A stretch of DNA of 64,000 nt from Boswellia sacra (taxonomy: Eukaryota; Streptophyta; Magnoliopsida; Sapindales; Burseraceae): contig SNVD02002538.1 of the NCBI GenBank assembly GCA_013180625.2, positions 682,001 through 746,000 of the forward strand, in the 5' to 3' direction. Shown here piece after piece: positions 1-12,059 of this stretch; positions within the stretch are counted from its first letter, which is position 1, and each line of letters starts with the position of its first letter. The notes below the pieces were generated by a model. The model was not told where the DNA came from. It did no database searches and was given only the letters and a program-made list of their open reading frames with translations. Both the position numbers and the translations under genes were made by a program.

Positions 1-1907
1 AGAATAGCATTTTTTTTAGTCCACTTTTTGTTTGCTTTATCTTTGGTTGAGGGAATGGAATTTTATTACGGAATGCCACACAAATGGAATCTCGCTGCAT
101 TCCTATGAATGGAGTTGGTGTAGATTTATATCTTGTTTTGTTTAAACCTAAACAACAATTTATTATTTAAATGTTTTATCGTCTTTTGAAGATGATGGCA
201 ATTAATTAGAAAGTCTATAATATGGTTTTTGTAGTTCGTCAACCCTTTTTCATTTTTATTTACTAAAATTACCAATATGTTGTGGATCTTTCTTAAATTT
301 TATCACATGCAATTTGAACTACTTTTATTAGTAATTTAAGTAGAATTTTGCAATAACTTAATGTTGTTGAAAATAAGCAAAAGCTAAGGGATATAGGTTT
401 ACCTTACCTAATTGAAGCTTGATGCATTTTCTTCACGTGTCAATCAACTAATTACTATCTAGCTATTTTCTTCAAGCCGCGTGTCTTCCTTCTAGCCGTG
501 AGAAATGCTAACGAATAATGTTGCGTGGCTACTTATTTAACTTTCTATGTAAGATTGTTCATTTGGGGGAATATATGTGTCAAATTAAAAATTAATAATG
601 TTGTGTAGCTAGACATGCTATATAGAATTTTGTTTTCTGTAGTTTCAATAGGAATCAACAGCATAATGAGCAATTAGACTAATATTATAAAAGATAAGAG
701 TGTGTTTATTTTTGTATTTTGTATTTTCAGAAAATGTTTTTCGAAAATGAAAACAAACAAGCCTAATGGTGTTGTTTGTTTTCAGTCTCAATAGCATATT
801 TAGTGATGCATTTAAGTCAAATATCAATTACATCATTTTTTTAAATTTAAAAAAATTTAAAATCAACCCTATATTATTTCTAAATTTTATAAATAAAAAC
901 ACAAAATACACAATCAAATAGTTGATTTTGTTGAAGATATATTTTGATCAGGCTAAGCTGACTAAATTTTAGAATTGTGAACATTTAAAAGGTTTAGTTC
1001 AAAACTTAGTTTTGTGATAATTATTTGATTGGAGGTTGACTTGGTTCAACTGTGATTTGAGCACTCAATTAATTAAGAAACTAATTAATAGATTTGATTA
1101 GAGGATTTTTTTTAAATTATTTTTGGAGGTTGTATATCCAATACGTATCCTATTTGAGGAATTAATACCATATTTCCTACTTCTAATTTGATGTGGTGTG
1201 CAAGTTAAGTTGTTGATTCTTAGTTAGATTATTAGTTACATATGGTCACTATGTGATGGTTGAATCTCCTGGCATAAGAAGTGTGTGGTTTGTTTCGAAC
1301 ATGGGCAGTAGCTGGTTTGTTTAGACAGGGAAAAGTGATAATCGGCAGGAGGGTGAAGGAGAAGAGTTGACGCATAAAGTTTCAAGAGTTATTTCTTGAT
1401 CCTCAGTTAGCAAATATTGGTACGTGACATGGAAGCAGGGAAGATGACATGCATGGGGCTTAAAAATTTTTTCTTAAATCCAATTAAGCTAGAATAACCA
1501 GCATATCCTTTAAGGTAACGTATTAAGATCACGCATGTAGTATATGATATGTTAAACCTATATGGGCTCATATGAATGGACCTAATTTTATATTGCGATA
1601 GCGTTGATATGTGCTTTAAAGGTATTTTTTAAAGACCTCGAAGACAATGTAGTTTCTCTGAAAAAAAGTTTATTGAATGATACAAAATTTATGAAGAGAA
1701 ATAAAATTGACGATGAAAACTCATTAAATGTCTTTTAAACAAATTTTATTATATTTGAGGTGGTAACATATATATTTAGAGTGTACGATAAGATTATCCT
1801 TCTAATATAAATGGGTTCAATTTATTTTGCGTCGTCTTGACTGTAGGATTAAAATTTCATTCTTCCATGATGTGTATTGTGGTGGCAATTAGTTTATACC
1901 TCAGGTT

Positions 1908-2058
1908 TATGAGAAAGACTTGGATACATCCGCTGTAATGCAGCCGATGCAATTAAAGAGCGTCACATAGGCATCACATAAGGGTGATGTGCCTATGTGG
2001 TGCATGCTGGGCCGTCCGTTGCAATGCAGCGGATGTACTCAAGCTCTTTTCGAGGTTT
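1908..2058. repeat. Imperfect foldback (inverted repeat) of about 150 bp
   Basis: The two halves are imperfect reverse complements. The outer arms share TACATCCGCTG (left) with CAGCGGATGTA (right). The inner arms share CACATAGGC...ATCAC with GTGATGTGCCTATGTG, around a loop near 1980. A few bulges and mismatches interrupt the stem. It could be a small non-autonomous element or a transcribed hairpin of the miRNA-precursor kind. No target duplication was identified. Confidence 0.6.
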
Positions 2059-2120
2059 ATTGTGTGTACTTACCCTAATTTGTGAAAAAGAATAATGTTA
2101 TATTTATAATTTATTTATAA

Positions 2121-2182
2121 TTTTTTTTTTGCAACTTGAGTTGGACTCATTTACAATCATTTTTTTTTGCAACTTGAGTTGG
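2121..2182. repeat. Short direct repeat, two copies of a 24-bp unit
   Basis: A T-run followed by GCAACTTGAGTTGG occurs at about 2121-2144 and again at about 2160-2182, separated by a short spacer. It is a local duplication with no visible function. Confidence 0.7.
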
Positions 2183-3033
2183 TAAGGTATAATTACTTGT
2201 TTTTCAAGTAAATTTTTGTCAACTTCAAGTGTAAGTAGTGTAGTATTGATCTTTATAAAAAAATTATATTATCTTTCACAACTACTACCTATTTTTTAAA
2301 AAAATTGTCATATAATAGATAATAAAACTATCGTTATTTAAAAATTATAATAAATAGGTCAGATTTTATTATTTAAGTGTTTGATATTTTCACTAACGTG
2401 ATATTCTTTACTTGTAATTACATATTTATGTGTGTTTGTTTTGTTTAATGATTATTAATACTCAGCCACTTAAGTTATAAGATATCAATCTTATATATAT
2501 AGTTTTGTTTTTATTTTTCATAGTGATTGTTTTTTTATTTATATTCCTTTTAATGTTTAGTAATTATAAATGTTGAATTTTATTTTTTGAAGAAATGGAA
2601 AACCTAATGAGTTTTATGGAAATTTTATTATTAAAAATTAAAGGGGGTGAAATTGTGGAGACAATAATTAGCTATTGACGATTTTATTTCGCCTAGGTTG
2701 TATTAATAATATTTTTCAGGTTGTGTTAATGCGTGCTAAGATAATCAATAAGTTTTAATATATTTTTTAATAAAAAATGAAAATAGAATATTATTTTATT
2801 ATTAATTTTATCCAATTAACTCAACTCGAATCAAGTCGATTTATTTATTTTAAATTGATTTAGGTTATCAAAATGAATTTGTTGGGTTGGACCTTATTTA
2901 ATTTTGATTAATTAAAATTTTGATTTAGTTTGGATTGGGTTAAAGCTTACCGACACCGGTCCTTGCAGACCCCACTGTTAAATGTTTATACTCAAATGAG
3001 ATTAATTCTGCCCAAGTAGGAAATTATGCGTAT

Positions 3034-3112
3034 AGATCCGTAAGCTCAAAACGGGAAGAGCGCTGAAACCTTTTGGGTTTTGGAGGATGGTGGTTCGAAT
3101 CCACTCGGATCT
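3034..3112 (+). tRNA. tRNA-like sequence, atypical anticodon arm
   Basis: A perfect 7-bp acceptor stem (AGATCCG with CGGATCT), a 4-bp D stem (GCTC/GAGC) and a normal T arm with a TTCGAAT loop are all in order over 79 nt. The anticodon arm is irregular. One fold gives a GAAAC/GTTTT stem with a seven-base loop reading UUU (Lys) but needs extra bases on both sides. Another would place UGG (Pro). The acceptor stem matches no plant nuclear tRNA I know, so an organelle-derived or degenerate tRNA is likelier than an active one. No long T run follows directly. Confidence 0.5.
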
Positions 3113-5040
3113 ACTGTTTGTGTTTTTCCTTGAAAAAGTAAATGAACTGATTAATCACATTGGAGTCTCGATGTTCTGTACTTTTCTTTCACATGTTTCC
3201 GTATGTAAGAAATCACATATTACAAATCTGAAAATGCTAAATAGAATTCAAAAGGCATTTTCAATAAAATTCTTAATTGAAAATGTTTTAATTATTTTTT
3301 TTCATGAGTTGTCCTCCTAGAAAACTACGATTGTATTTTTAATTCAAAATGCATTTTCAATAGAAGCCTCAATTTATTTTTTCAATAACGCTTCAAATAC
3401 TATAAAGATCGTATTCTTTTTTTATTATTATTATTATATCATTTTTCGTTGACATAATGAATAAATTTTAATTTGAAGATACGCTAACAATCTGAATATT
3501 GTGTTGCATCCATCATACGTAAATATTTTAAACCTTGGAAACACAGGCGGTTTCAATGCCAACATGTTCTAGGTTTAATTTTGGGTCATATAACTGCTTT
3601 ATATTTATGAGACATATAACTTGAAATGGTTAAGAATATATTGCATAATAATAGAAACACATTTTTAACACAAATTTTTATACAATAAATTTGTTCATTC
3701 AAAACTATAAAATTATTAAATTTATGTAAATTACATAATTAACTTAAAAAAGATTTACATGTTTATATTATAGTAAATATATCTACACGTAAAGAGAGTT
3801 TAAAATTCAAAATTAACACTCAACTCATGATCTTTAGATTATAATTCTATTGGAAAAGAGATATGGAAATTGCTATTACCCTTTTGGGATCTAGTCCTTG
3901 GAAGTTGATGTGATTCTTGGATCTGTGGTTGTGGGAATGACCGATGAGACACTCTATGAGGAGCTTAGCCTTATGAACTCTCGTCCAAGGAGAGATAGAT
4001 AATTGGAAGCTCAAATTTGAGGATCAATTGTTTTCAGGAGATACGGCTTAATATGAAGTGAGGATCAAAGGATGGAAGCAAAGGCCGTGAGAGACCAATA
4101 AGTTGAGAAACTTCACATTCATGAAAAAGACTTACATAAGACAAGCTCACTAAATTATCTTACAGATTTTGTAGACCTATTCAATTACGAAATAACGGAA
4201 TGGGTGGTTAAGAAAATTAAGAAAAAGAATATAATATAATAACCTCATATAATAAAATGTTGAAAAAATTAAAAAGAAAATCGAACAAATAACCTTCTCT
4301 AACAATTGGTTTAAAGTGTTTGACATGCTATTTCAGCATTTTGAGGTGGTTTACTATACAATATAAGTATTTTCCCACATTTAATGTACCAATAACCGTA
4401 TCATCTTGCTAGCCGGCGACGCGCCCTTCAGGGGAGCCCATCAACTATATGGCTTGCTTTGTGGCTGCTGACATGTCAAGAAACAGTACCATTATACTAT
4501 TTAGTAGTGGGTGTTTTCAAGATGGATGAGAAGCATGTGATAAGTACTGCTAATGTTAGAGAAATTAGGGAAGACGTGTGCCGACACTACAAGATTTTTC
4601 ACCTTCAGTAAAGTGGATTTTGCATTGCGAAACATCTATGGCCATATCTCATTTCCAGTGGAGAGCCAACTCTAATTTTTAGTCCAGTGTCAACTCTAAC
4701 TGGCAACGTAACTTTTGTGTACGAATAACCAATTGGAAGTCCTGCATTTTCACTCGACAATAGAAATATAAAAATTTGATTCTTAATAATTAACAATAAG
4801 GATATGATTTGATTACATTAACAAAGAGAAATATAAAAATTAAATTAAAAAGCAGTTTTTTTCAATTTTAGTAAATTTATGGAATACTTTATTAATAAAG
4901 GCATTACAGTACAGGGGATCTTTAATTAAGGAGAAGGGTAAAAGGCATTTGCCTTGGTTGCCTGGCCCTTAAGCCGACACTGACGACCAGAATCTAAGAG
5001 AGAAATTAAGCTAGCCACAAAAGCTGTGAATTGATCGATC
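3113..5040. other. Intergenic DNA, no supported gene
   Basis: The stretch contains short open frames without coding character. A less AT-rich patch at about 3890-4150 and another at about 4390-4780 could be transposon remnants, but no ends or domains can be seen. The part nearest 5040 is probably the 3' untranslated region of the adjacent minus-strand gene. Confidence 0.4.
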
Positions 5041-5388
5041 TTAATATTTCTTCTTTTCTGTCACCGACTCATTTGGTTCTTGATGTTGGATTTGATAATC
5101 ACGATTATTCGAGAGCCTTCTAAAGGTGAACAACTTACTTATAAACCTGAAAGTTCTCTTTTTCTTTTTTCTAGGGCTGATGATATCATTATCAACCTCG
5201 TCGTTGTCGTCGTTGTTGTTGCTTAGCCTCATAGACTTTGCTAACCTCTTGTAAGCTGCAGCTCGCGCTCGCGCACATTCTGGGCATATAGATTCTGATG
5301 CAACAGGCGACATATCTGATCTTCTGAAGCTCAAAGAATAAAAATCCTTCTCAAGCCTGAATCTTCCGCTCATGCTCATCTGCTTCAT
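5041..5388 (-). CDS. Small basic protein with a CPEC motif, unknown function
   Basis: A single uninterrupted 115-residue frame starting at the ATG at 5388-5386. I do not recognise the family by name. Visible features: an N-terminal segment rich in Ser, Arg and Phe, a CPEC dicysteine at about residues 35-38, an Ala/Arg-rich helix-like stretch after it, an acidic Asn/Asp run (about 58-70), then a strongly basic RKKKKR patch (about 73-78) that could act as a nuclear signal or bind membrane. It resembles small plant-specific proteins more than a chance frame: composition is non-random and a TATA box lies about 105 bp upstream on the same strand. A Cys pair of this kind could bind metal, but this is inference. 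No intron is needed. Confidence 0.55.
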   Translation of the reverse strand: MKQMSMSGRFRLEKDFYSLSFRRSDMSPVASESICPECARARAAAYKRLAKSMRLSNNNDDNDEVDNDIISPRKKKKRTFRFISKLFTFRRLSNNRDYQIQHQEPNESVTEKKKY

Positions 5389-5492
5389 TCTTATCGTTTC
5401 CTTGGATTAATGTGTTGATTGTGGGACACGATCGCTGTAGCTAGCTCGAATATGTGTTTCTAACTCATCTGGGTCGTTTCTTATGGAGTACA

Positions 5493-5504
5493 AGTATTTA
5501 TATA
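5493..5504 (-). promoter_or_regulatory. TATA box of the small CPEC-protein gene
   Basis: Read on the minus strand the site is TATATAAATA, about 105 bp before the ATG at 5388. This leaves a plausible 5' leader of about 75 bp and supports the minus-strand frame as a real gene. Confidence 0.5.
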
Positions 5505-8500
5505 TTCGTCTTGTTGCACCATGCTCTTATCGGATAATGCCGAGTACGCCTTCACTGGTGCATATTTCGCCATGAAAGCAGCTGGTTGAAGACGGGTTTT
5601 CTATAATTGGAATCTTGGAGGATAACTGCCGATACTATATATATGTTTTCTTTTCCTTTATTAATTTCTATTTTTACGTGATTATATTTAATTTGTCACT
5701 CAAAACAATAAAATTTTTCATCTACACTTATAAATTTATCGTTTTCTCAGTTCGGATGGTTAAGTTTTTATAGATAATTTATAAGAACAGAATTACTCGT
5801 CAAAATATAAAATATATTGTTATATATTTAAAATTCATCAACGAATTGTGTGGATTTTCCTTGCTGTTATATATATATATATAAAAGAAATGTTATGTTA
5901 GTTTTAGTTTGTTTTGCCTAATTTTCCATCTAAATGTATTAATTTTGTCATGTCGAATTTTTTTTTTTCTGGTTAATACATATTCTTATCAAAACAAGTT
6001 TAAATTATATATCTTGATTAAGAGCAATTATTAAATCTTGGCTAAAATTTTATCTATTTCTCTATATAACTCATGAATGAAAAACTCTTCAACGCATGAA
6101 TTTTGCAAGGCTTTAATCTTAAAACACTAATAGAAAATAAGTATTAAATATCGAAAAGAGTCATACTATTCTTACAAATTGTTTATACAAACTTATTTAT
6201 ACAACTAATGTGTTATGTTTTGATTGGATTATTGAATTTCAAATTTTAATTATATTAATTAATGTAGATGATATGACAATTATTCAATAATGTCACGTAA
6301 ATTTGTATAATTGAATTTGTATAAATAGTTTATAAGAGTTGTAGCACCAATCAATAAAAAAATAAAAAAAGTAAAAACTCTACTCTACTTTGATGTGAAT
6401 GTCAAAATCAAATGATGGATTTATTGTCTAATAATTTTGATCTTTATTCTTTAACATAGTTTACACATAGATTAAATAAGTTTATAAAATAAAATAAAAA
6501 TTTCACCAATAAACATCTTTGTATGATGACTAAATATTATACACTCATTAGCTCATATAGAAAAGAATAAACGTTTGGGTTTGTGTATCAGGTGGAATTC
6601 CAACAAAACATCTTACAACTCTCCCCTTTGCGTCTTAGGTGGCTTCCACGTGGCCATGTTTGTGTCTTCATTGCATTTGTAGTATGGAGCGGTTTGTGGC
6701 TATATGTAAGAGCTTTTGATTCCATAAGAAATTGTACCAAATTGAACTTATAAAGAGCAACTTGAATGCTTAGAATTTTATGGCAATGAAGTTCTCTCAC
6801 ACACTTTGGCCCCCTATATTTTAGATTTTGTTCATATGCAATCTTAAAGTTTGATACTCTCATTTATTTAATTATTGATTTCACAACAATATGGGTTCTA
6901 TTTTGATCATTTTACTTGGGGGGAAAAAAAGCCTTAACATATCCCAAATTTTCAGGCTAAATAAACGAACCATACAAATAAATAAAGAAAATGCCTTTGG
7001 TTCTCTGATGTGTTTTCACCAATGACCAGATTGATTATCATTTCAGTTCGTACCACATGATATTGACATTACATATATGAACATCAACTGCATTTTCATC
7101 ACAAATAATGCTTAACGCGTCAAAGGCTCGAATTCATTCCAATTACTCATCAATTGACATTTGACAATTTGAAATATTTGTCGATATATATATCAAAGAT
7201 TAAATTGCATGATTTAATAAATATGATTCTTGTTATAAATTTGAATAGAACGAAGAAGCAAATAAATTGAATAAATTCACTAAATGTTATGAACTTATCT
7301 AGACACTAAACATATGTTATGGACTGTTATCCTAATTCAAAAACCAGTCTAAATTGAAATTTTTTTCTCTAAGATTTTTTTGCCCCCCAGAAATCTAAGT
7401 ACTATACCTCTCTGTCCCAATTACTCTTTTTATTTACCCAAATAAAAACAAATAAACAAAACAGAATCTCTATATCCCTCAACCAAAAACATTTAACTTT
7501 TAAAAGTATATAGCCAAATCTCTGCCAGATGATCATATGTAAAGAGGTATATTAATATAAATTTTGTTTATGTTAAAGCTTGATCATCTCACCCTAAACA
7601 TATTTTATTAATATTTAAGGTTATTCAATTCCATCGTGATACATTGTTTTACGATCCTTGAGAAAAATATTATTTTTATCCCCAACTGGGATCGTCGGTC
7701 ATCAGCCTCCGATGCTTTCTTTAATTAAGTCTTACGTTACGCTTTTTGGTTGACGTCTACGAAGGCAACGAAACTGGCGCCTTGATAATTGTTACAAGTT
7801 CCTCGATAAACTTATCTTAATGATCGTTATCAACAACTTCTAATCAAATTAAATTATTTAATTTGACCAACAAATACAGTCACAAAATTGAAAAAATTTG
7901 TAAAAATACCTTTATTGGAGTCTCTAAAAAATAAGTATTTTTTTTAAATTTATATGTTATAATTTTATTTGATGTTTAATAATATTTCTAATATTTGATA
8001 GTTTATTGTTTATCGACACTCAATAAATGAATAGTATTTGATAGTGTTGACATTCAAAAGAAAATTATAATATATAAATTTTAAGGGCGTAATTATTTTT
8101 AATCTGTAATTAAATTTAGGGTATATTTTTTCGCAAATTTCATGTTCACCGACTTTAATACAGTCTTGTGATTCGAAGGACGTATTTTGAATTAATTATA
8201 TAGTCCTCGTAGAGATATTATAACACATTTTCATAAAAGCGCGTGGGTCCAGTTCTCTTTCTTGTTTATAACAAATTTTTCGAGACAATCCACTAAAGCT
8301 GTTCGAACTTTTAAGAGTCGATCCAATTTAATATTATTATTATTATTTGTTTTCAATTAAAAGATAACTCAATTTAATCAAATTTTAATGATAGTTAGGT
8401 AATTAATTTGTATAAGAAGACATTGGGTTGGTTTTATTAAAAAAAAAAATTTCACACACAATCCATTCAACACGAAGATCTAAAAGATTCTCGAATAAAT

Positions 8501-9404
8501 CAAAAATAGACGTAAAGTTTAATTTCAATGGACTGGCATAAATTTTCGAATAAATCCAACCATCTATCAAGGTGCGGAATAATGTAAATAACTAAAAGCT
8601 TTCTGTACGAATGAGGAAAAAAAAAAGAAGAAGAAAGAAAAATTGAGAATATTACATAAATTATAAAGTCCTTTTATTCTATAGTATATGACCAAAAAAA
8701 AAACTAAAAGTAATAAAATTTAATGTCACATTATTATTTTAGAAGTCAAAATAATTGATCATAAAAATATTTTAATGTTAAATAATTACTATTTATAGTC
8801 TAAAGCAATTATATTTTTAATTGGTATACAGAATAATTAAAATGTCACTTACCTATATCATTAATATTGTTTTTGCATTTCAAGTTAATATAAACATGGA
8901 GCAAAATTAAAATAACTTATCTACCTAAACTCTACCCCGCTAATGCCCTCCAACAACAAACCATACAAACAATGACACAATAAATGTCAAATAAACGTAA
9001 TAACTTTAATTAATTAAGTTGAAAATATTTCGTAAAAGCGATTTGTGGGTTGGTGGTGGTTGACTTAATCCAATTCCAGGAGCTGGACCATTTGTAATAA
9101 TAATTAATCTCGTTGATTGCTGACGTGACTTTATAAGATGAATAAATGTAAAATTGCTTTCGATATAGCTGAAAAAGAAAGGCAACATAGCGGTCAGTCT
9201 TGAGCCTGGACCAAGAGCTAGCATATTAACTTTACCAAGCGCTGTTCCGGAATTTGGTACAATAAATAAAAGCATGAACGAAAGCAAAACTTCAACAAAT
9301 TCTCCACCCTCAGAATTCTCTTCGCTGTCTGTTTCCGTTTCAAGAAATTAATGAAACTATCGTATTCGTTCAGGCAGAGTATCCTTCTAATGCCATAACG
9401 CTCC
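5505..9404. other. Long AT-rich intergenic stretch
   Basis: No frame here has convincing coding content. The minus-strand frames at 6588-6863 and 9006-9287 were examined and rejected. The stretch contains many A/T runs and an (AT)n tract near 5868-5884. The last few hundred bases should contain the promoter of the Sec14-like gene. Confidence 0.5.
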
Positions 9405-9412
9405 TATAAATA
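9405..9412 (+). promoter_or_regulatory. TATA box of the Sec14-like gene
   Basis: TATAAATA followed by a pyrimidine-rich leader (TCTCTCTCTTTCTG), the usual layout of a plant TATA promoter. Transcription would start at about 9440. A non-coding first exon then appears to end at 9505 before a GTATAT donor. Confidence 0.55.
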
Positions 9413-9935
9413 TCTCTCTCTTTCTGTCCCTTTGTGTCTCGTCCCACAAATCCTGTCTCTTCAACTATTACCAGGAAGTCTTGAACGGTTAGAGTGCTTG
9501 ACAAGGTATATAGTTTTCTCTGTGCAACATTTTATTTGTCTCCGGGAAACTGAAGATTTTTTTAGCTTCATTGTATCATTTGTCGAGCTGACTTGTTTTT
9601 GAGTCCATGGCTTCTTGTTTCTAACTTTCTATAGTTCTTCTTATATCTAAATTTGGAGTGGCTTTGGTCATTTCCTGATCAGTGCAGTTTTAATTTGTTT
9701 ATGTTTCTTGTTTTTTGGATAAGGTATTGAGAAAGGCAAGTTTAGATCTATGAAGTTAATTCTTTGTTTGATTTCAGATTTTTTTTTTTTTTTTCAAATT
9801 AATGGTTGCTTAGATACCTCTTTTGATGCTAAGATATTGAACAAGCCAAGGGCTTTGGTTTTGAATCAGGGTAGTCTGGCTCTGGCCTGATTTTCTGTTA
9901 ATGAACTTGAAGGTCTGTATATCAGTATCATTGTA

Positions 9936-9970
9936 ACAATAACAATAATAATAATAATAATAATAATAAT
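9936..9970. repeat. (AAT)n microsatellite in the 5' UTR intron
   Basis: About nine uninterrupted AAT/ATA triplets, lying in the intron that separates the non-coding first exon from the first coding exon of the Sec14-like gene. Confidence 0.9.
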
Positions 9971-10118
9971 CTTATATGTATGGTAGCTTGAGCTAGTCCA
10001 TGCAGGGAAAGGGAAGTGCGGTCCTCTTGTTGATTTTTTTCTACTGTTGTTAATGTTCAACACGAAAGCATGGTTATGGCACAGTTTATGATTTTGTTTG
10101 CTGTTGGTTGCAGTAAGC

Positions 10119-11883
10119 ATGTTTCTGCTAAAAAAGCAATCCCAGAATCCTCAGGAGATGGGTACTGAAGAACGAGAAGCCAAGGTAATGATCATGACAT
10201 TTTATGTACGATTCTCTTGATAATATGTTTGTAATTTGGTTAACAAAATCTGGTTAATAAATGATGATTGGGTATCATTCAATCTCCAGTATCCACATGA
10301 TTTTAATTTGGTAAAATGCTTCTGAATTCATTGATGTTTCTAGAGGGGTCTTGGAAGGCCTTTTTGGAACTTAAAATTTTTTTACGTAATTTCCTTCAGT
10401 TTTGGTAATAATACTGCAATTTGACTTGAACGAGATGTTTTCAGAACATGATGAAAACAATTAAGCTTGATGCTTACTCTGCAAGCAGGTGAAGGAACTC
10501 AGAGCGGCTCTTGGACCTCTGTCTGAACGTAGTTTAAAGTTCTGCACTGAGGCATGCCTGAGGAGATACTTGAAAGCTCGAAACTGGAATGTTGATAAGG
10601 CGAGGAAGATGTTGGAAGAGACACTTAAGTGGAGGTCAACTTACAAGCCTGAAGAAATTCGCTGGGTATGTCAGTTGAATTTTTTCCAACATTATATATG
10701 TTGTTATGTTTCTCTTATTAAATGCTCACAAAAGAGTTAGAGTTATAAAGGCAAATTTACTCGAAAAACTATTTTCTAGCTAACTGGGTTCCTGTAACAA
10801 TTCAAGTGGATGTTATTGTTGTTTCATCTGGTCAGATATTTGGCAGAAACAATTGAATTTGAAGATAGATCTCTTGAAGTCTGTTTATAATCCCATAGCC
10901 TCGTCAAATGAGAAGTTTTCTGAAGCAAGCTGTTCAAAGCCTGCGCTTATACTGTGCTTATATTTGTAAAATGTGATTGTACAGAATGAGGTAGCCCATG
11001 AAGGTGAGACTGGGAAAGTATCCAGAGCAAATTTTCACGATATACATGGAAGGACTGTGCTCATTATGAGGCCTGGGAAGCAGGTTTGCACTATAAATTT
11101 TTCTCGTGTGCCTGGGTGCTTACACGCAGAAGCTTTTGGTTTTGTGAATTGATCTGTTACTAACTTTCTCTTCTATTCTTGACAGATTTCATCAACAGGA
11201 GAAGGAAATGTCAAGCATTTGGTATATCTTCTCGAAAATTCTATCCTTAACCTCGCGGAGGGTCAAGAACAAATGTCCTGGTTGATTGACTTCACTGGAT
11301 GGACACTAAACACTAAAATTTCCATCAAGACAATTCGAGAAATAATTTACGTTTTGCAGAACCATTATCCTGAGAGGCTCGCTATTTGCATTCTGTATAA
11401 TCCATCAAGGTTTTTTGAGTCAATTTGGAAGGTTTGAAAATCCAGCCTGTTTCCGTCTTTGGGAAGACCTTAAAATTTTGTTTTTCTCATTGGTGGTAGA
11501 ACTCATATAGTCGGCTGATGGTTCATTGACTATCTTTGTTTTGCATGACTTGCTACTCTTTTTTTTTTTATTTTTTTTAATAGGCGATAAAGTACTTCGT
11601 GGACCCAAAAACGTCTCAGAAGGTGAAGTTTATTTACACAAACGATAAAGAAAGTCTGGAGTTTATGAAGTCATTATTTGAAGTCGAAAACCTTCCAATT
11701 GAGTTTGGGGGAAAAGCAACACTAAACTATGACCATGAGGAGTTCTCACGATTGATGGCTCAGGATGATGTAAAAACTGCCAAGTTTTGGGGAATTGATG
11801 AGAAGCCATTCCTGATCAGGAATGTGCATTCAAAGGCTGAGGTGGCACCAGCGCCAGCAATCCTTGCACCTCCATCTAGCTGA
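10119..11883 (+). CDS. Sec14-like CRAL-TRIO lipid-transfer protein, 295 aa
   Basis: Five coding exons with closing phases: 10119-10184, 10489-10665, 10985-11083, 11186-11431 and 11584-11883. The first exon gives MFLLKKQSQNPQ. The CRAL-TRIO N-terminal helices include ACLRRYLKARNW and the MLEETLKWR motif (about residues 40-75). The lipid-binding lobe contains GRTVLIMRPG, then MSWLIDFTGW and YPERLAICILYNP (about 95-185). These are hallmarks of single-domain plant Sec14-like proteins of about 300 aa, which exchange phosphatidylinositol or other lipids between membranes in the cytosol. The length fits the family. A non-coding first exon (about 9440-9505) and an intron precede the ATG. The C-terminal tail is Ala/Pro-rich. 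The ligand is not known from sequence. Confidence 0.92.
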
Positions 11884-12059
11884 GTCCATCTGTCCTGTGC
11901 CCATTTTGTGGTATGAAAGAGACTTGAGAAATAAAATATGCATTCTGGACTTTGCTCAATTGATGCACATTTTAATATCAAATTAATGAGCATTTGCATA
12001 TGTTTTTTGTCTCTAATGTTTTTCACATTAAAGATAACAAGCTGTAATGTTATTTCAGA

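Larger units (their letters stand above)
1..3033. other. AT-rich intergenic DNA
   Basis: No open frame here shows coding character or a splice-compatible exon chain. The stretch holds a short foldback near 694-765 with ends of the form TAAGAGTGTG...AAGCCTA, a long foldback near 1908-2058 and a short direct repeat at 2121-2182, the last two listed separately. The rest is AT-rich and featureless to the eye. Confidence 0.6.

Noticed and set aside
9006..9287. Minus-strand frame with a hydrophobic start and a GPAPGIGLSQPPPTH segment, reminiscent of a secreted peptide precursor
   Set aside because: The frame begins at a non-ATG codon, the Pro-rich segment matches no peptide family I know, and it overlaps the expected promoter region of the Sec14-like gene.
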